The translations under genes and the position numbers were made by a program. A DNA stretch of 64,000 nucleotides from Gillisella terrae (GTDB lineage Bacteria > Pseudomonadota > Alphaproteobacteria > Rhizobiales > Rhizobiaceae), in the NCBI RefSeq assembly GCF_004801395.1, contig NZ_SSOA01000003.1, positions 62,001-126,000 on the forward strand, read 5' to 3'. Numbering within the stretch: the stretch's first letter is position 1; every line of letters begins with the position of its first letter. Shown piece after piece: positions 53,328 to 61,926 of this stretch. The notes under the pieces are model-generated. The model saw only the letters and a program-made list of their open reading frames with translations. It was not told the DNA's origin and ran no database searches.

Positions 53328-54854
53328 TCAGGCGCTCTGGCTTTGGCGCATGCGGGTCTCGCGCAGATGTGCGCCGACGCGTAACCCCTGCGCGGCAATG
53401 GTCAGGGCGGGGTTCAATGCCGCAGACGACGGAAAGAACCCGCCATCGACCACATAGAGGTTGGGATGATCATGGGCGCGGCACAGGGCGTCCAGCGCCG
53501 AGGTTGCGGGGTCATCTCCCATCCGCACCGTGCCGCATTGATGGGACGGTGCGCGAATGCCAAAGCCGTGGCGCAGCACGACAGGAAAACCCGAACGCCG
53601 CAACACACCCCTGACATGATGCACGAAACGATCGTGGGCGTCGGTGCTGCCGGGGCGATAGTCGACCTCGACCCGGTTGCCGGGCAACAGTCGCACGCGG
53701 CTATCGGCTTCAGGCGTGTCTTCCGACATTGCCAGCACATCAACAGAATGGTGCCCCAGCCAATCGGCAAGCATACGCGGCATGGCGGGGTAGGTGGCGC
53801 GGATCATGGCCCCCTGAATCTTGCCCAGCATCTGGATATTGCCGCGCGCATTGCTATCGCCGGGCAGTCCATTGTATAAATCGTTCACCGAGAGCGTCTT
53901 TGGAAATCTGGTGTCATTGCGGGCCAAGGGATTGATTGCCATCAACCCGGTCAGATGGTGGTTCATCAGATAGCGCCCGACCACGCCTGAGCGATTGGCC
54001 AAGCCATCGGGAGCTCCGGCACAGGCTGAGCGTAGCAAAATCAGGGCTGAGTTGATGGCACCCGCGCTCAACACAAACAGCGGTGCTTCAACCCGTGCGA
54101 TAAGGCCGTCGCGCATAAATTCTGCGGCAAGGATGCGATGGCCCTGATCATCGGCAATCAGCCGGGTCACCTGAGCGTTGCGTTCCAGTTGCAGGTCCGG
54201 GTGGGTCACGAGTGGACGCAGCACCCGCGTTTCGGCATCGCCCTTGGCGCTGAACCGACAGGCAAAAGCATCGCAGGTGCCGCATCGTTGACAGCTGCCG
54301 CCGTCTCCGAAATCCACCGCAGAGGGCATGGGAAAAGGATGCAGTCCCTGGGCGCTCAATCGCTTGGCCAGCCGGGCAATGGTGGGCTCGTGCGGAATCG
54401 CGGCATGGGGAAATGCGTTGCGTGGCGGCTCGGTTGGATCGATGCCGGACTGGCCGCGCACACCGTAAAGACGTTCTGCTGTCTCATAATAGGGGGCCAG
54501 TTCTTCATAGCTGATCGGCCATGCCGGTGAAGACGCTCCGTCTATTGTGGTTGCCCTGAAATCCATAGGCCGGAAGCGAAACATCGCCGTGCCGTAGAAT
54601 TTCGTATGCCCGCCAACATAATAATATTGGCCGGGGCGGTAGCGCTCGCCCGATGCGTCCTGCCATTCCTCGCGGGTTTTGTAGTGCTCTTGCAGAAATA
54701 CGGCCTCGGCGTCACTGTTTTGCGGCTCATTTGGCAGAAAATCACCGCGCTCCAGCATCACAATCTTTGCGCCACTGCCAGCCAATTGATGAGCCACGGC
54801 GCTGCCGCCAACGCCCGAGCCAATGATCACAATATCCGCCTTGATCGTCTGCAT
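53328..54854 (-). CDS. GMC family FAD oxidoreductase
   Basis: This 508-residue flavoprotein opens with the FAD-binding motif ADIVIIGSGVGGSAVAHQL and LERGDFLPNEP. The middle has YYYVGGHTKFYGTAMFRF, RCGTCDAFACRFSAKGDAE (a cysteine-rich stretch) and SAGAINSALILLRSA. The GMC C-terminal part has HQCGTVRMGDDPATS and SSAALNPALTIAAQGLRVG. GMC enzymes oxidise alcohols or sugars such as glucose, choline and polyols. The divergent AraC regulator 111 bp away probably controls it; the substrate is unknown. Confidence 0.88.
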   Translation of the reverse strand: MQTIKADIVIIGSGVGGSAVAHQLAGSGAKIVMLERGDFLPNEPQNSDAEAVFLQEHYKTREEWQDASGERYRPGQYYYVGGHTKFYGTAMFRFRPMDFRATTIDGASSPAWPISYEELAPYYETAERLYGVRGQSGIDPTEPPRNAFPHAAIPHEPTIARLAKRLSAQGLHPFPMPSAVDFGDGGSCQRCGTCDAFACRFSAKGDAETRVLRPLVTHPDLQLERNAQVTRLIADDQGHRILAAEFMRDGLIARVEAPLFVLSAGAINSALILLRSACAGAPDGLANRSGVVGRYLMNHHLTGLMAINPLARNDTRFPKTLSVNDLYNGLPGDSNARGNIQMLGKIQGAMIRATYPAMPRMLADWLGHHSVDVLAMSEDTPEADSRVRLLPGNRVEVDYRPGSTDAHDRFVHHVRGVLRRSGFPVVLRHGFGIRAPSHQCGTVRMGDDPATSALDALCRAHDHPNLYVVDGGFFPSSAALNPALTIAAQGLRVGAHLRETRMRQSQSA

Positions 54855-54965
54855 TGTGCATTCCTCCCCAAACGCATGTCATGCCAAAGGATCGACGGGC
54901 GCACCATTCCACAGAGCCGCATCTTCTTGTATAATGGCCGCATATGGGGAGCGGAAGGGAAGGTA

Positions 54966-55835
54966 ATGGTCATATCTCAACCCTATTTCGAGACCGTGGC
55001 CATTCCTAAAGGGCGGTCGCTGCTGGTTTTTGACCGGCAATTGCCGGAATTTCCCTTCAACTGGCATTATCATCCTGAGTTTGAGCTAACCTTGACGGTC
55101 AACAGCCATGGTATGCGTTTTGTCGGTGATCACGTGGCCCACTATGGCGATGGTGATCTGGTTCTGATCGCTCCCAATCTGCCTCATGCATTTCAGTCTC
55201 AAAGCCTGATTGGCAGGGCTGCGGCCCATCAGGCGATGATCTGCTGGTTTACGCAGGATTGGGCCAATGGGTTGATCGAAGCCGTGCCGGAGCTTGCGCC
55301 GGTGGGTGCTCTGCTGGCGCAGGCGCGGCGCGGCATTCAATTTGGCCCTGATACTGTGGCCAAACTCCGGAAGGAAATCCTGGAGCTGGGGCAGCTCAAC
55401 GCTGCGGCGCAGGTCATAGCGCTGCAAACGCTGCTGGTTGAACTGGCCGCCGCCCCTGACCGGCAGCTTCTTGCCAGTGGCGAGGTGATGGTCAGCGATT
55501 TGCCGCGTGACCGGGTGCGAATGCAAAAAGTTCTTGACCATCTGCACGATCACTATGACCAGCCTCTGCGTCTCAAGCCTCTTTGCGATCTGGCCCATCT
55601 GACGGAGAGCCAGCTTCAGCGTATCTTCAAACGCAGCACCCGTATGTCGATCAGTGCTTATGTGGGGCAATTACGCTTAGGGCGCGCCTGCCAGTTGCTG
55701 GTTCAGACCGAAAAGCCCGTAGGGCAGATCGCCACCGAATGCGGGTTTTTCGATGCGGCGGATTTCGCCCGCCGATTTCGCAAAGTGCGCGGCGTGACGC
55801 CGTCTTCCTATCGCATGGCGTTTCGGGGTGGGTGA
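54966..55835 (+). CDS. AraC family transcriptional regulator
   Basis: This 289-residue regulator has an N-terminal cupin sensing domain (FPFNWHYHPEFELTLTVNSHG, then GDLVLIAPNLPHAFQS) and a C-terminal pair of helix-turn-helices (LRLKPLCDLAHLTESQLQRIFKRST and PVGQIATECGFFDAADFARRFRKVRGVTPSSYR). The ATG at 54966 is preceded by GGAAGG. It is divergent from the GMC oxidoreductase and likely activates it in response to a small carbohydrate. Confidence 0.9.
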   Translation: MVISQPYFETVAIPKGRSLLVFDRQLPEFPFNWHYHPEFELTLTVNSHGMRFVGDHVAHYGDGDLVLIAPNLPHAFQSQSLIGRAAAHQAMICWFTQDWANGLIEAVPELAPVGALLAQARRGIQFGPDTVAKLRKEILELGQLNAAAQVIALQTLLVELAAAPDRQLLASGEVMVSDLPRDRVRMQKVLDHLHDHYDQPLRLKPLCDLAHLTESQLQRIFKRSTRMSISAYVGQLRLGRACQLLVQTEKPVGQIATECGFFDAADFARRFRKVRGVTPSSYRMAFRGG

Positions 55836-55874
55836 CCTGTTGGGTGTCGCGACATGGCTGTCGTGCGACTGATA

Positions 55875-55980
55875 TTGCATAATTCTTTAAACCGGAATCG
55901 GTTTAAAGATAAAATTATGCAACAGAAATAAAGAGCTACAGCGAACCTTTGTGCGCCATATATGGCGCACGGCGCTGTAG
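55875..55980 (-). repeat. RIME-like element (B then A)
   Basis: Half B is TTGCATAATTCTTTAAACC-GGAATC-GGTTTAAAGATAAAATTATGCAA. Half A is CTACAGCGAACCTTTGTGCGCCATATATGGCGCACGGCGCTGTAG. The inner arms CTTTAAACC/GGTTTAAAG are perfect. Confidence 0.85.
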
Positions 55981-56385
55981 GGCATGGTTTTCAGCTATGA
56001 TCGTCTGCACCCATTGTCGGCGGATTTCCCGTGAACTTTTAGGGGAATTGGTTTTTTGTTTTCGAATCTGCGAATGTAAGAGGGAATTCTTCCAGATTGA
56101 TCCGTTTGCTTTTCTCTTCGGGCGACCCATATTTTGTTAACCACAAAAAAAGCGACAAGCCCTTTGCAATTCTGTGACTTAATCGGGCGATACTTAATGA
56201 TTTATTTAACCAAATTGAAACAACTATAGGCCATCCATGCTCGTGGTTTGATCGTGACATTTTCTACCATCTGCGGCCGCTTTGATAGCAAATGTCACAA
56301 TCATGCACCTCACAGGCAAGCCTATGATTCTCGCGGAGTTTTTGAATTTGACAGCTGCGCTTCGACATTGCTGCACGTGAGTATT

Positions 56386-56491
56386 ACTGCATAATTCCTT
56401 AGATCGGATTGGATTTAAGGTGAAAATTATGCAGCAGATTTAAAGTGTTACAGCGTCCTTCGTGCGCCATATTTGGCGCACGGCGCTGTAA
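56386..56491 (-). repeat. RIME-like element (B then A) in front of folE
   Basis: Half B is ACTGCATAATTCCTTAGATC and GGATTTAAGGTGAAAATTATGCAG. Half A is TTACAGCGTCCTTCGTGCGCCATATTTGGCGCACGGCGCTGTAA. Confidence 0.85.
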
Positions 56492-56533
56492 TTGTGAAAT
56501 CTTTTGCGCGAGACAATAACCGGGAGCATGATG

Positions 56534-57217
56534 ATGTCGGGTCAAGCAATGAAAAACGAGATGGCTGCCCTCCAGGCAAAGACATCACGCTTCGGGAATG
56601 AAGCGGTCGAGGTTTTTTTGTCGGAGGCCGAGCGCGCCAAGGTCATGGCTGACGCCGCAGTAAAGCTGCAAGAATTGTTCGATGTTCTTCAGATTGACCA
56701 TCGCAATGACCACAATATGCGCGACACACCGGCCCGCGTGGCAAAGATGTATGTCGAGGAAATCCTGCGCGGTCGCTTTGTGCCGCCACCGGCAATCACC
56801 GAGTTTGACAACGTTGAGCAATGTGATCAACTCATCGTAACAGGACCGATTGAGGTGCGCTCGACCTGTGCGCATCACTTGATGCCAATCTACGGTGAGT
56901 GCTACATTGGTATCGTTCCTGCACCGGATGGAAAGATCATTGGTCTTTCCAAGTATGATCGGTTGGTTGATTATTTCTCATCCCGGTTTCAGATTCAGGA
57001 GGAGCTGGTCAAGCAGATCGAGCGCCATATCGTGGAAGCTACCGCACCGCGCGGTCTGGCTGTTCGTATTTCGGCCGTTCACATGTGTAAAACCCATCGC
57101 GGCATTCGCGCCAGCCATGATGCGCGCATGATCACCACAACCTATTACGGCTGCATGGCACAGGACCGCGATCTTAAGGCAGAGTTTCTTCAGGAATGTG
57201 TCGGCTTGCAACGGTGA
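56534..57217 (+). CDS. folE: GTP cyclohydrolase I, type IA
   Basis: This 227-residue enzyme converts GTP to 7,8-dihydroneopterin triphosphate, the entry to pterins and folate. The Zn and catalytic residues are in RSTCAHHLMPIYGECYIGIVP and VHMCKTHRGIRASHDARM; NMRDTPARVAKMYVEE is also typical. Three ATG codons lie in a row (56528, 56531, 56534). GGGAG is best spaced for the third. Its position directly before a PTPS-like gene and the pruR/dcpA-like pair suggests that it supplies a signalling pterin rather than folate alone; a second folE copy elsewhere in the genome would support this. Confidence 0.94.
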   Translation: MSGQAMKNEMAALQAKTSRFGNEAVEVFLSEAERAKVMADAAVKLQELFDVLQIDHRNDHNMRDTPARVAKMYVEEILRGRFVPPPAITEFDNVEQCDQLIVTGPIEVRSTCAHHLMPIYGECYIGIVPAPDGKIIGLSKYDRLVDYFSSRFQIQEELVKQIERHIVEATAPRGLAVRISAVHMCKTHRGIRASHDARMITTTYYGCMAQDRDLKAEFLQECVGLQR

Positions 57218-57238
57218 AGATGTCAAAGGGGATAAAGC

Positions 57239-57751
57239 ATGAGCCATGCAGACGTCGCTGAAACGCCAGCACAAAGCAGTTTCGGTGCCTCGCCACCTGC
57301 GATCTATCGCTCGACCAAGACCTATGATCACTCAGAGGGCCTGTCCTGCTGTTTTCGTCAGTGGCGTGCCGAGCATTCTCACTGCAAATTGTTGCACGGT
57401 TATGCGCTGGCCTTTAAATTTGTATTTGCAACACACCAGTTGGATCAGCATAATTGGTGCTACGATTTTGGTGGAATGAAACAGGTTCGGCAATGGCTGC
57501 ACGATCAATTTGATCACACGACGCTGGTTGCCGAAGATGACCCCGAATTGGCAACCTTCGTTGAACTTGCGAACAAGGGGCTGGTTGATCTGCGCATCAT
57601 GCCGTCTGTTGGCTGCGAGCAGACGGCGCGGTTTTGCCATGACTATGTATCCGTATTGGTTGGACGCGAGACGGACGGTCGCGTCTGGCTGGAATCAGTA
57701 GAAGTCCGTGAGCACGGCGGCAACTCGGCCCTGTTCGAAATACCGCGATAA
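57239..57751 (+). CDS. 6-Pyruvoyl-tetrahydropterin / 6-carboxytetrahydropterin synthase family protein
   Basis: This 170-residue tunnelling-fold protein acts on dihydroneopterin triphosphate in related enzymes (PTPS, QueD, PTPS-III). It shows CCFRQWRAEHSHCKLLHGYALAFKFVF, with the catalytic-type Cys (HSHC) and LHGY, HQLDQHNWCYDFGG with the conserved DF, DHTTLV, then VGCEQTARFCHDYV with the conserved Glu. The usual Zn-binding HGH is HGY here, so product and metal binding may differ from QueD. It lies 21 bp after folE and probably belongs to the same operon. Confidence 0.85.
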   Translation: MSHADVAETPAQSSFGASPPAIYRSTKTYDHSEGLSCCFRQWRAEHSHCKLLHGYALAFKFVFATHQLDQHNWCYDFGGMKQVRQWLHDQFDHTTLVAEDDPELATFVELANKGLVDLRIMPSVGCEQTARFCHDYVSVLVGRETDGRVWLESVEVREHGGNSALFEIPR

Positions 57752-57809
57752 GCCACGACCGGACGTGGGGTCCGGTTCTGTCCATATTTGTTCATGAAGG
57801 CTCAAAGAA

Positions 57810-58310
57810 ATGCAGATCACACGCAGAACACTGAACGCTGGCCTCCTCGGAGCAGCAGGCCTTTTTATGACAGGTTCCGTTCACGCAGAAACAAAGCCCA
57901 TCCTTTCGATCAATGGTCTGATCAGCAAAAATGCCGTGGATGGAACAGCAAAATTCGACCGGGAAAGCCTGGAAGCGCTCGGCATGGTGAGTTTCGAGAC
58001 ATCATGCCCCTGGTACACCGGCAAGGTCAAGTTTGAAGGCCCGTTGATGTCGAGTGTTCTGGACCACGTTGGTGCCACGGGCAAACTCTTGGATGTTCAG
58101 GCTTTGAACGACTATACGACGGAAATTCCGATGGAAGATTTTACGCGTTTCCGCGTCATTCTTGCCATGAAACGCAACGGCGAATACATGCCGGTGCGCG
58201 ATAAGGGACCGTTGTTCATCGTCTATCCTTATGACAGCGATCCTGAGCTGCAAAGCCAACTCTATTACAAGCGATCTGCCTGGCAGGTTGCCAAAATGAC
58301 AGTGAAATAA
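57810..58310 (+). CDS. pruR: PruR-like periplasmic pterin-binding protein
   Basis: This 166-residue protein has a signal with twin arginines (MQITRRTLNAGLLGAAGLF, cleavage after VHA). The mature domain resembles the molybdopterin-binding fold of sulfite-oxidase-like enzymes but is short: PILSINGLISKN, FDRESLEALGMVSFET, SCPWYTGKVKFEGPLMSSVL, then RNGEYMPVRDKGPLFIVYP. In Agrobacterium tumefaciens PruR binds a reduced pterin in the periplasm and controls DcpA; pruR and dcpA are adjacent. The same order occurs here, so homology and context agree. The symbol is by analogy. Confidence 0.82.
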   Translation: MQITRRTLNAGLLGAAGLFMTGSVHAETKPILSINGLISKNAVDGTAKFDRESLEALGMVSFETSCPWYTGKVKFEGPLMSSVLDHVGATGKLLDVQALNDYTTEIPMEDFTRFRVILAMKRNGEYMPVRDKGPLFIVYPYDSDPELQSQLYYKRSAWQVAKMTVK

Positions 58311-58346
58311 ACATGCGTCTTCGACAGCCTGGCGCAGGAGGCGATG

Positions 58347-60764
58347 ATGCGGCCTAGCGGAGCAATTAGGTTTCTCCTGATTGGCCTCGTTGTTGTGTTC
58401 TTTGCTTTGGCGATCTACGTCATAGTCCTCATCCGCGAAGATCAAAACGAGACGCAGCAGCTCTCCAATTACAATATTGCCTGGATCGCCAGTCAGGCCT
58501 CGGTGGAGATCACGCGGTTTGAGCAACGCTTGACCGCTTTTAGCGCTGGCAGTCCCGATGTTGATGAAAATGAAGTCAACCTGAGGTTCGACATTCTTGT
58601 CAGCCGGGTCTCGACATTGAAATCAGCGGTGTTGCAGGATTTTGTCAACGGGGATCCTGAACGGCGGGAGTTCATTGACGACCTCGATACTGCTGTTCGC
58701 AAAATCGACAGCCTGATGCCTTCGATTTCCGATCGAAAGGTCGCATTGCAGATTATTGCGCTTATTGATCCGCTTGACCGGCGTGCGCCAAAACTTGCAT
58801 CCGCAGCCTACACCTTCACAAGCGATACGCTCATTGAACATCAACTCAGGCTTCAAAGCCTGCAATTTCTTTTCATTGATCTGGTCACGGGCCTCATCGC
58901 CTGTGGCTTGGGTTTGATCGCGCTTCTTGTCTACCAAAACCGCCTGGCGAACAAAACCTCTCAAGCCCTTGAGGTGCTGACCACGGATTTGCGTGTTTCA
59001 AGCAACGAACTCATCAAGGCGCAGGGCGATCTGGAGGCCCGCAATACCGATCTTCGCATCCAGAATGAGACTTTACTGATCCGGGATATTCAACTGCGCA
59101 CCCAGAATGACCGGTTCGATGCAGCGTTGAACAATATGAGCCACGGTCTTCTCATGCTGGACAGCGCGGGCAGGCTTGATGTGTGCAATACGCGCTTTTG
59201 CCAGATTCTGGGCCTCACCCTGAACGATCTGCCGTTCGGCCTCAGCTTTGTCGAGCTTCGGGATAATCCCAACAGCAAGTTTGCTGAAGCTGTGCGTGTT
59301 TTTCAGGCCGTCATGCGCGCCACATCCGAGCATGCCAGCGAGGCAGGCGCGACCCGTTTTCTGCATCATTGCGAGGATGGTAGGACATTGCTGTCGCTGT
59401 GTGAGAAAATGCCAAACGGCGGCTGGATTGCAACATTTGAGGATGTCACCGAGCGACGCCGGGTTGAAGCTCGGCTGGAATATATGGCGCGCTTTGACGT
59501 GCTGACGGATTTGCCGAACCGGGCCACCTTCATTGAGGCCCTTCAGGAGGCATTGGAGGAGGTTGGCGAGGATAATAGCGGACAGTTTGGTCTGTTGTGG
59601 CTTGATCTTAATAGCTTCAAGGCGGTGAACGACAACCTCGGCCATGACGCGGGCGACAAGGTTTTGCAAATCATGGCGGATCGGCTGCGATCATGCGCAA
59701 AACAGCACGATATCGTCTCGCGCTTTGGTGGTGACGAATTTGCAATTTTGCGGCGCGGGGTTCGCAATGTCGGCGATATGGAGGCTTTTGCCCAACGGGT
59801 GATGGACGCACTTGGCAAACCCTTCATCGTGCATGGGCGTGAAATGCCCCTCAGTTCCAGCATAGGAATGACAATCGCGCCAATGGACGGCAATGATCCG
59901 CAACAGCTTTTAAAAAATGCCGATCTGGCGCTGTATCGGGCGAAGGCGCACCGACAGGGCATGTATTGCTTCTATGAGCCAAAGATGGACGATCATGAAG
60001 AGATGCGTCTGGAGATGGAACTCGACCTGCGGCAAGCCCTGCCCAAGGATCAACTTGAGGTCTTCTATCAACCCATCGCCGAGATCGCGTCGGGCAAAAT
60101 CATCTCTGTAGAGGCGCTGTTGCGCTGGCGGCATCCTGTGCGGGGCTATATTTCTCCAGCCGTCTTCATCCCGCTGGCGGAGGAGATTGGGCTTATAACA
60201 GCCATTGGAGAATGGGTGCTTCGCCGGGCCTGCGTGGATGCTGCTCAATGGCCGAAGACCATGAGTGTTTCGGTCAATGTGTCGACCATACAGCTGCGTG
60301 ATAACAGTATCACCGCAGCGGTTGAGAGTGCGCTGAGTTGCTCCGGTTTGGAGCCATCCCGGCTAATTCTTGAACTGACTGAGTCTGCTCTTGTCGGCGA
60401 TAACGAGGGGACCTTCACGATACTGACCAAATTGAAGCAGTCTGGCATTGGCCTTGCACTTGACGATTTCGGTACCGGCTACTCATCCCTGAGCTATCTC
60501 AGAAAATTCCCGTTCGACAAGGTGAAGATCGACAAATCATTCATTGATGAACTCACCGGCAATGCCGACAATCTCGCGATTGTCGAGGCAATCATCCGCC
60601 TGTGCGGCATTCTGAAAATGGGCACAACCGCAGAAGGTGTTGAAACACAGGACCAACTTGATTTGCTAAAGTCCATCGGCTGCGAACTGGTGCAAGGCTA
60701 CCTCATTGGAAAACCACAGCCTTTCAACCCTGGCGTTGATGCATGGAGCCTGAATGAGCGATAA
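58347..60764 (+). CDS. dcpA: DcpA-like membrane GGDEF-EAL protein
   Basis: This protein of about 805 residues has TM1 (about 10-30), a periplasmic domain (about 31-168), TM2 (about 172-194), a cytoplasmic coiled coil (ELIKAQGDLEARNTDLRIQNETLL), a PAS domain (about 250-370; ALNNMSHGLLMLDSAGRLDVC), a GGDEF domain with intact GGDEF near residue 462 and an EAL domain with SVEALLRWRHP near 588 and LDDFGTGYSSLSYL. Both catalytic motifs look functional, so it could make and degrade c-di-GMP, as DcpA does. AGGAGG favours the second ATG. The upstream PruR-like protein would sense pterin and act on the periplasmic part. Confidence 0.9.
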   Translation: MRPSGAIRFLLIGLVVVFFALAIYVIVLIREDQNETQQLSNYNIAWIASQASVEITRFEQRLTAFSAGSPDVDENEVNLRFDILVSRVSTLKSAVLQDFVNGDPERREFIDDLDTAVRKIDSLMPSISDRKVALQIIALIDPLDRRAPKLASAAYTFTSDTLIEHQLRLQSLQFLFIDLVTGLIACGLGLIALLVYQNRLANKTSQALEVLTTDLRVSSNELIKAQGDLEARNTDLRIQNETLLIRDIQLRTQNDRFDAALNNMSHGLLMLDSAGRLDVCNTRFCQILGLTLNDLPFGLSFVELRDNPNSKFAEAVRVFQAVMRATSEHASEAGATRFLHHCEDGRTLLSLCEKMPNGGWIATFEDVTERRRVEARLEYMARFDVLTDLPNRATFIEALQEALEEVGEDNSGQFGLLWLDLNSFKAVNDNLGHDAGDKVLQIMADRLRSCAKQHDIVSRFGGDEFAILRRGVRNVGDMEAFAQRVMDALGKPFIVHGREMPLSSSIGMTIAPMDGNDPQQLLKNADLALYRAKAHRQGMYCFYEPKMDDHEEMRLEMELDLRQALPKDQLEVFYQPIAEIASGKIISVEALLRWRHPVRGYISPAVFIPLAEEIGLITAIGEWVLRRACVDAAQWPKTMSVSVNVSTIQLRDNSITAAVESALSCSGLEPSRLILELTESALVGDNEGTFTILTKLKQSGIGLALDDFGTGYSSLSYLRKFPFDKVKIDKSFIDELTGNADNLAIVEAIIRLCGILKMGTTAEGVETQDQLDLLKSIGCELVQGYLIGKPQPFNPGVDAWSLNER

Positions 60765-60826
60765 TTCGCTCTTCAATTGCGCTGTTTAAGCGAAGATGCG
60801 TAGCCAAAGCTTTACACCACCTTCCA

Positions 60827-60864
60827 CAGCGCTTCTCTCCATACATGGCCCATGGCGCAGTAAA
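60827..60864. repeat. Decayed RIME palindrome A
   Basis: ACAGCGCTTCTCTCCATACATGGCCCATGGCGCAG matches half A with several changes. Half B is absent. It lies about 60 bp after the dcpA stop. Confidence 0.5.
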
Positions 60865-60992
60865 GCTCCTCATCCGCTGCCCAGACAGCGCCTTCCCCTC
60901 GTCGCGGGTCGTCAAGCGGGCAAATCTCCCGCAAGACGTGTTTGTCAGCTTCGAGGAATGCCATTGGCCAGCTACAACACAGGCCCTGCTTC

Positions 60993-61421
60993 CTTTCAAT
61001 CCCCGCCCCTGCGTGAGGGGCGACCCATCAACAGCGAGTTGATAACCGGCACCTCCCGGTTTCAATCCACGCCCCTGCGTGAGGGGCGACTAAAGGACTG
61101 CGCTTTTTAGCGCGAAATATAGGGTTTCAATCCACGCCCCTGCGTGAGGGGCGACACACAGGGCCAGGGGCCGTTGGATCTGCTGTCGTGTTTCAATCCA
61201 CGCCCCTGCGTGAGGGGCGACATTGGAAGGTCTATGCTGGCGTCACGGCTCATTAGTTTCAATCCACGCCCCTGCGTGAGGGGCGACAAGGTTAACGGCT
61301 CTCCCGTTACGGTTACGGGCTGGTTTCAATCCACGCCCCTGCGTGAGGGGCGACCTGCCTGGACAATTGTTGGCGCACCTTCCAAAACTGTTTCAATCCA
61401 CGCCCCTGCGTGAGGGGCGAC
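60993..61421 (-). CRISPR. Type I-C CRISPR array, 7 repeats and 6 spacers
   Basis: The 32-bp repeats start at 60993, 61059, 61124, 61190, 61256, 61323 and 61390; spacers are 33-35 bp. On the plus strand the repeat begins GTTTCAATCCACGCCCC and ends GAGGGGCGAC. On the minus strand it reads GTCGCCCC...GTGGATTGAAAC, the type I-C form with the ATTGAAAC crRNA handle, so transcription runs leftward. The leftmost repeat has two changes (C at its first base; CCCCG for CCACG), as expected of the oldest, distal end. The other six are identical. New spacers should enter at the right end, next to the leader and cas2. Confidence 0.96.
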
Positions 61422-61625
61422 TGCCTTCCATCTAACCCTTTTCACCGCATTAGAAAAGCCGTTCGATTGTGCGAATGGTTTGCTGTTTTGGCTTTCACCT
61501 GAATAAGGAAAGAAGGCAAAAATAGATTATTGAACAATTTCAAAAAACAAACTGCGGTCCGAACCTGCCGGGGTTTGGTGGCACGCTTGGGGTTCGCACG
61601 CGGTTTTATCGTAGAGTGCAGTGGA
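61422..61625 (-). promoter_or_regulatory. CRISPR leader
   Basis: This 204-bp gap lies between cas2 and the newest repeat. It is AT-rich near the middle (minus strand TTTTTTGAAATTGTTCAATAATC, with a -35-like TTGAAA and a -10-like TAATCT, given as separate motifs). It should drive the array and contain the integration signals. The exact promoter is inferred. Confidence 0.65.
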
Positions 61626-61916
61626 TTAGATAATCAATGGGCCGTTCAGGTCGGTGGCGGGTTTTGCGCCGATATGCTCGACCTTTCGTTGCCAGTTGGA
61701 GCCGAGATAGTAGTAGCGCAAGCTGTCGAATTCCGGTTTGATAATGCTCTCCAGCCGGGCTTTCAGCTTTGTCCACTGGGCCGGGTCTACCTCGATTTCA
61801 AACACGGAATATTGCACCCGCTGGCCAAAATCGCGGCAGGCCTTGGCAACGGCGCGCAGGCGGGCGGCTCCGTTTTCTTCCGAGGTTCGCACGTCATAGG
61901 TTACGAGAACAAGCAT
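61626..61916 (-). CDS. cas2: Cas2, type I-C
   Basis: This 96-residue protein is the structural partner of Cas1 in spacer integration. It has the ferredoxin-like pattern [40 protein letters not shown], then [18 protein letters not shown]. The Asp in TYDV is conserved. The start at 61916 follows GGAGCGCCCC on the minus strand; the longer open frame to 62015 overlaps cas1. It is adjacent to the leader, the usual last gene of I-C operons. Confidence 0.95.
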   Translation of the reverse strand: MLVLVTYDVRTSEENGAARLRAVAKACRDFGQRVQYSVFEIEVDPAQWTKLKARLESIIKPEFDSLRYYYLGSNWQRKVEHIGAKPATDLNGPLII

Positions 61917-61926
61917 GGGGCGCTCC

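Larger units (their letters stand above)
55836..56533. other. Gene-free interval with two RIME-like copies before the pterin operon
   Basis: No gene is supported in these 698 bases. They contain two inverted-order RIME-like elements about 400 bp apart. Between them is AT-rich DNA (for example GATTTATTTAACCAAATTG) which may hold a promoter. The second copy ends about 42 bp before the folE start, so it would be transcribed as leader RNA or lie at the promoter. Confidence 0.6.

Noticed and set aside
60796..61413. Open frames running through the CRISPR array (products repeating FNPRPCVRGD or PLTQGRGLK)
   Set aside because: They are translations of the CRISPR repeats and not genes.
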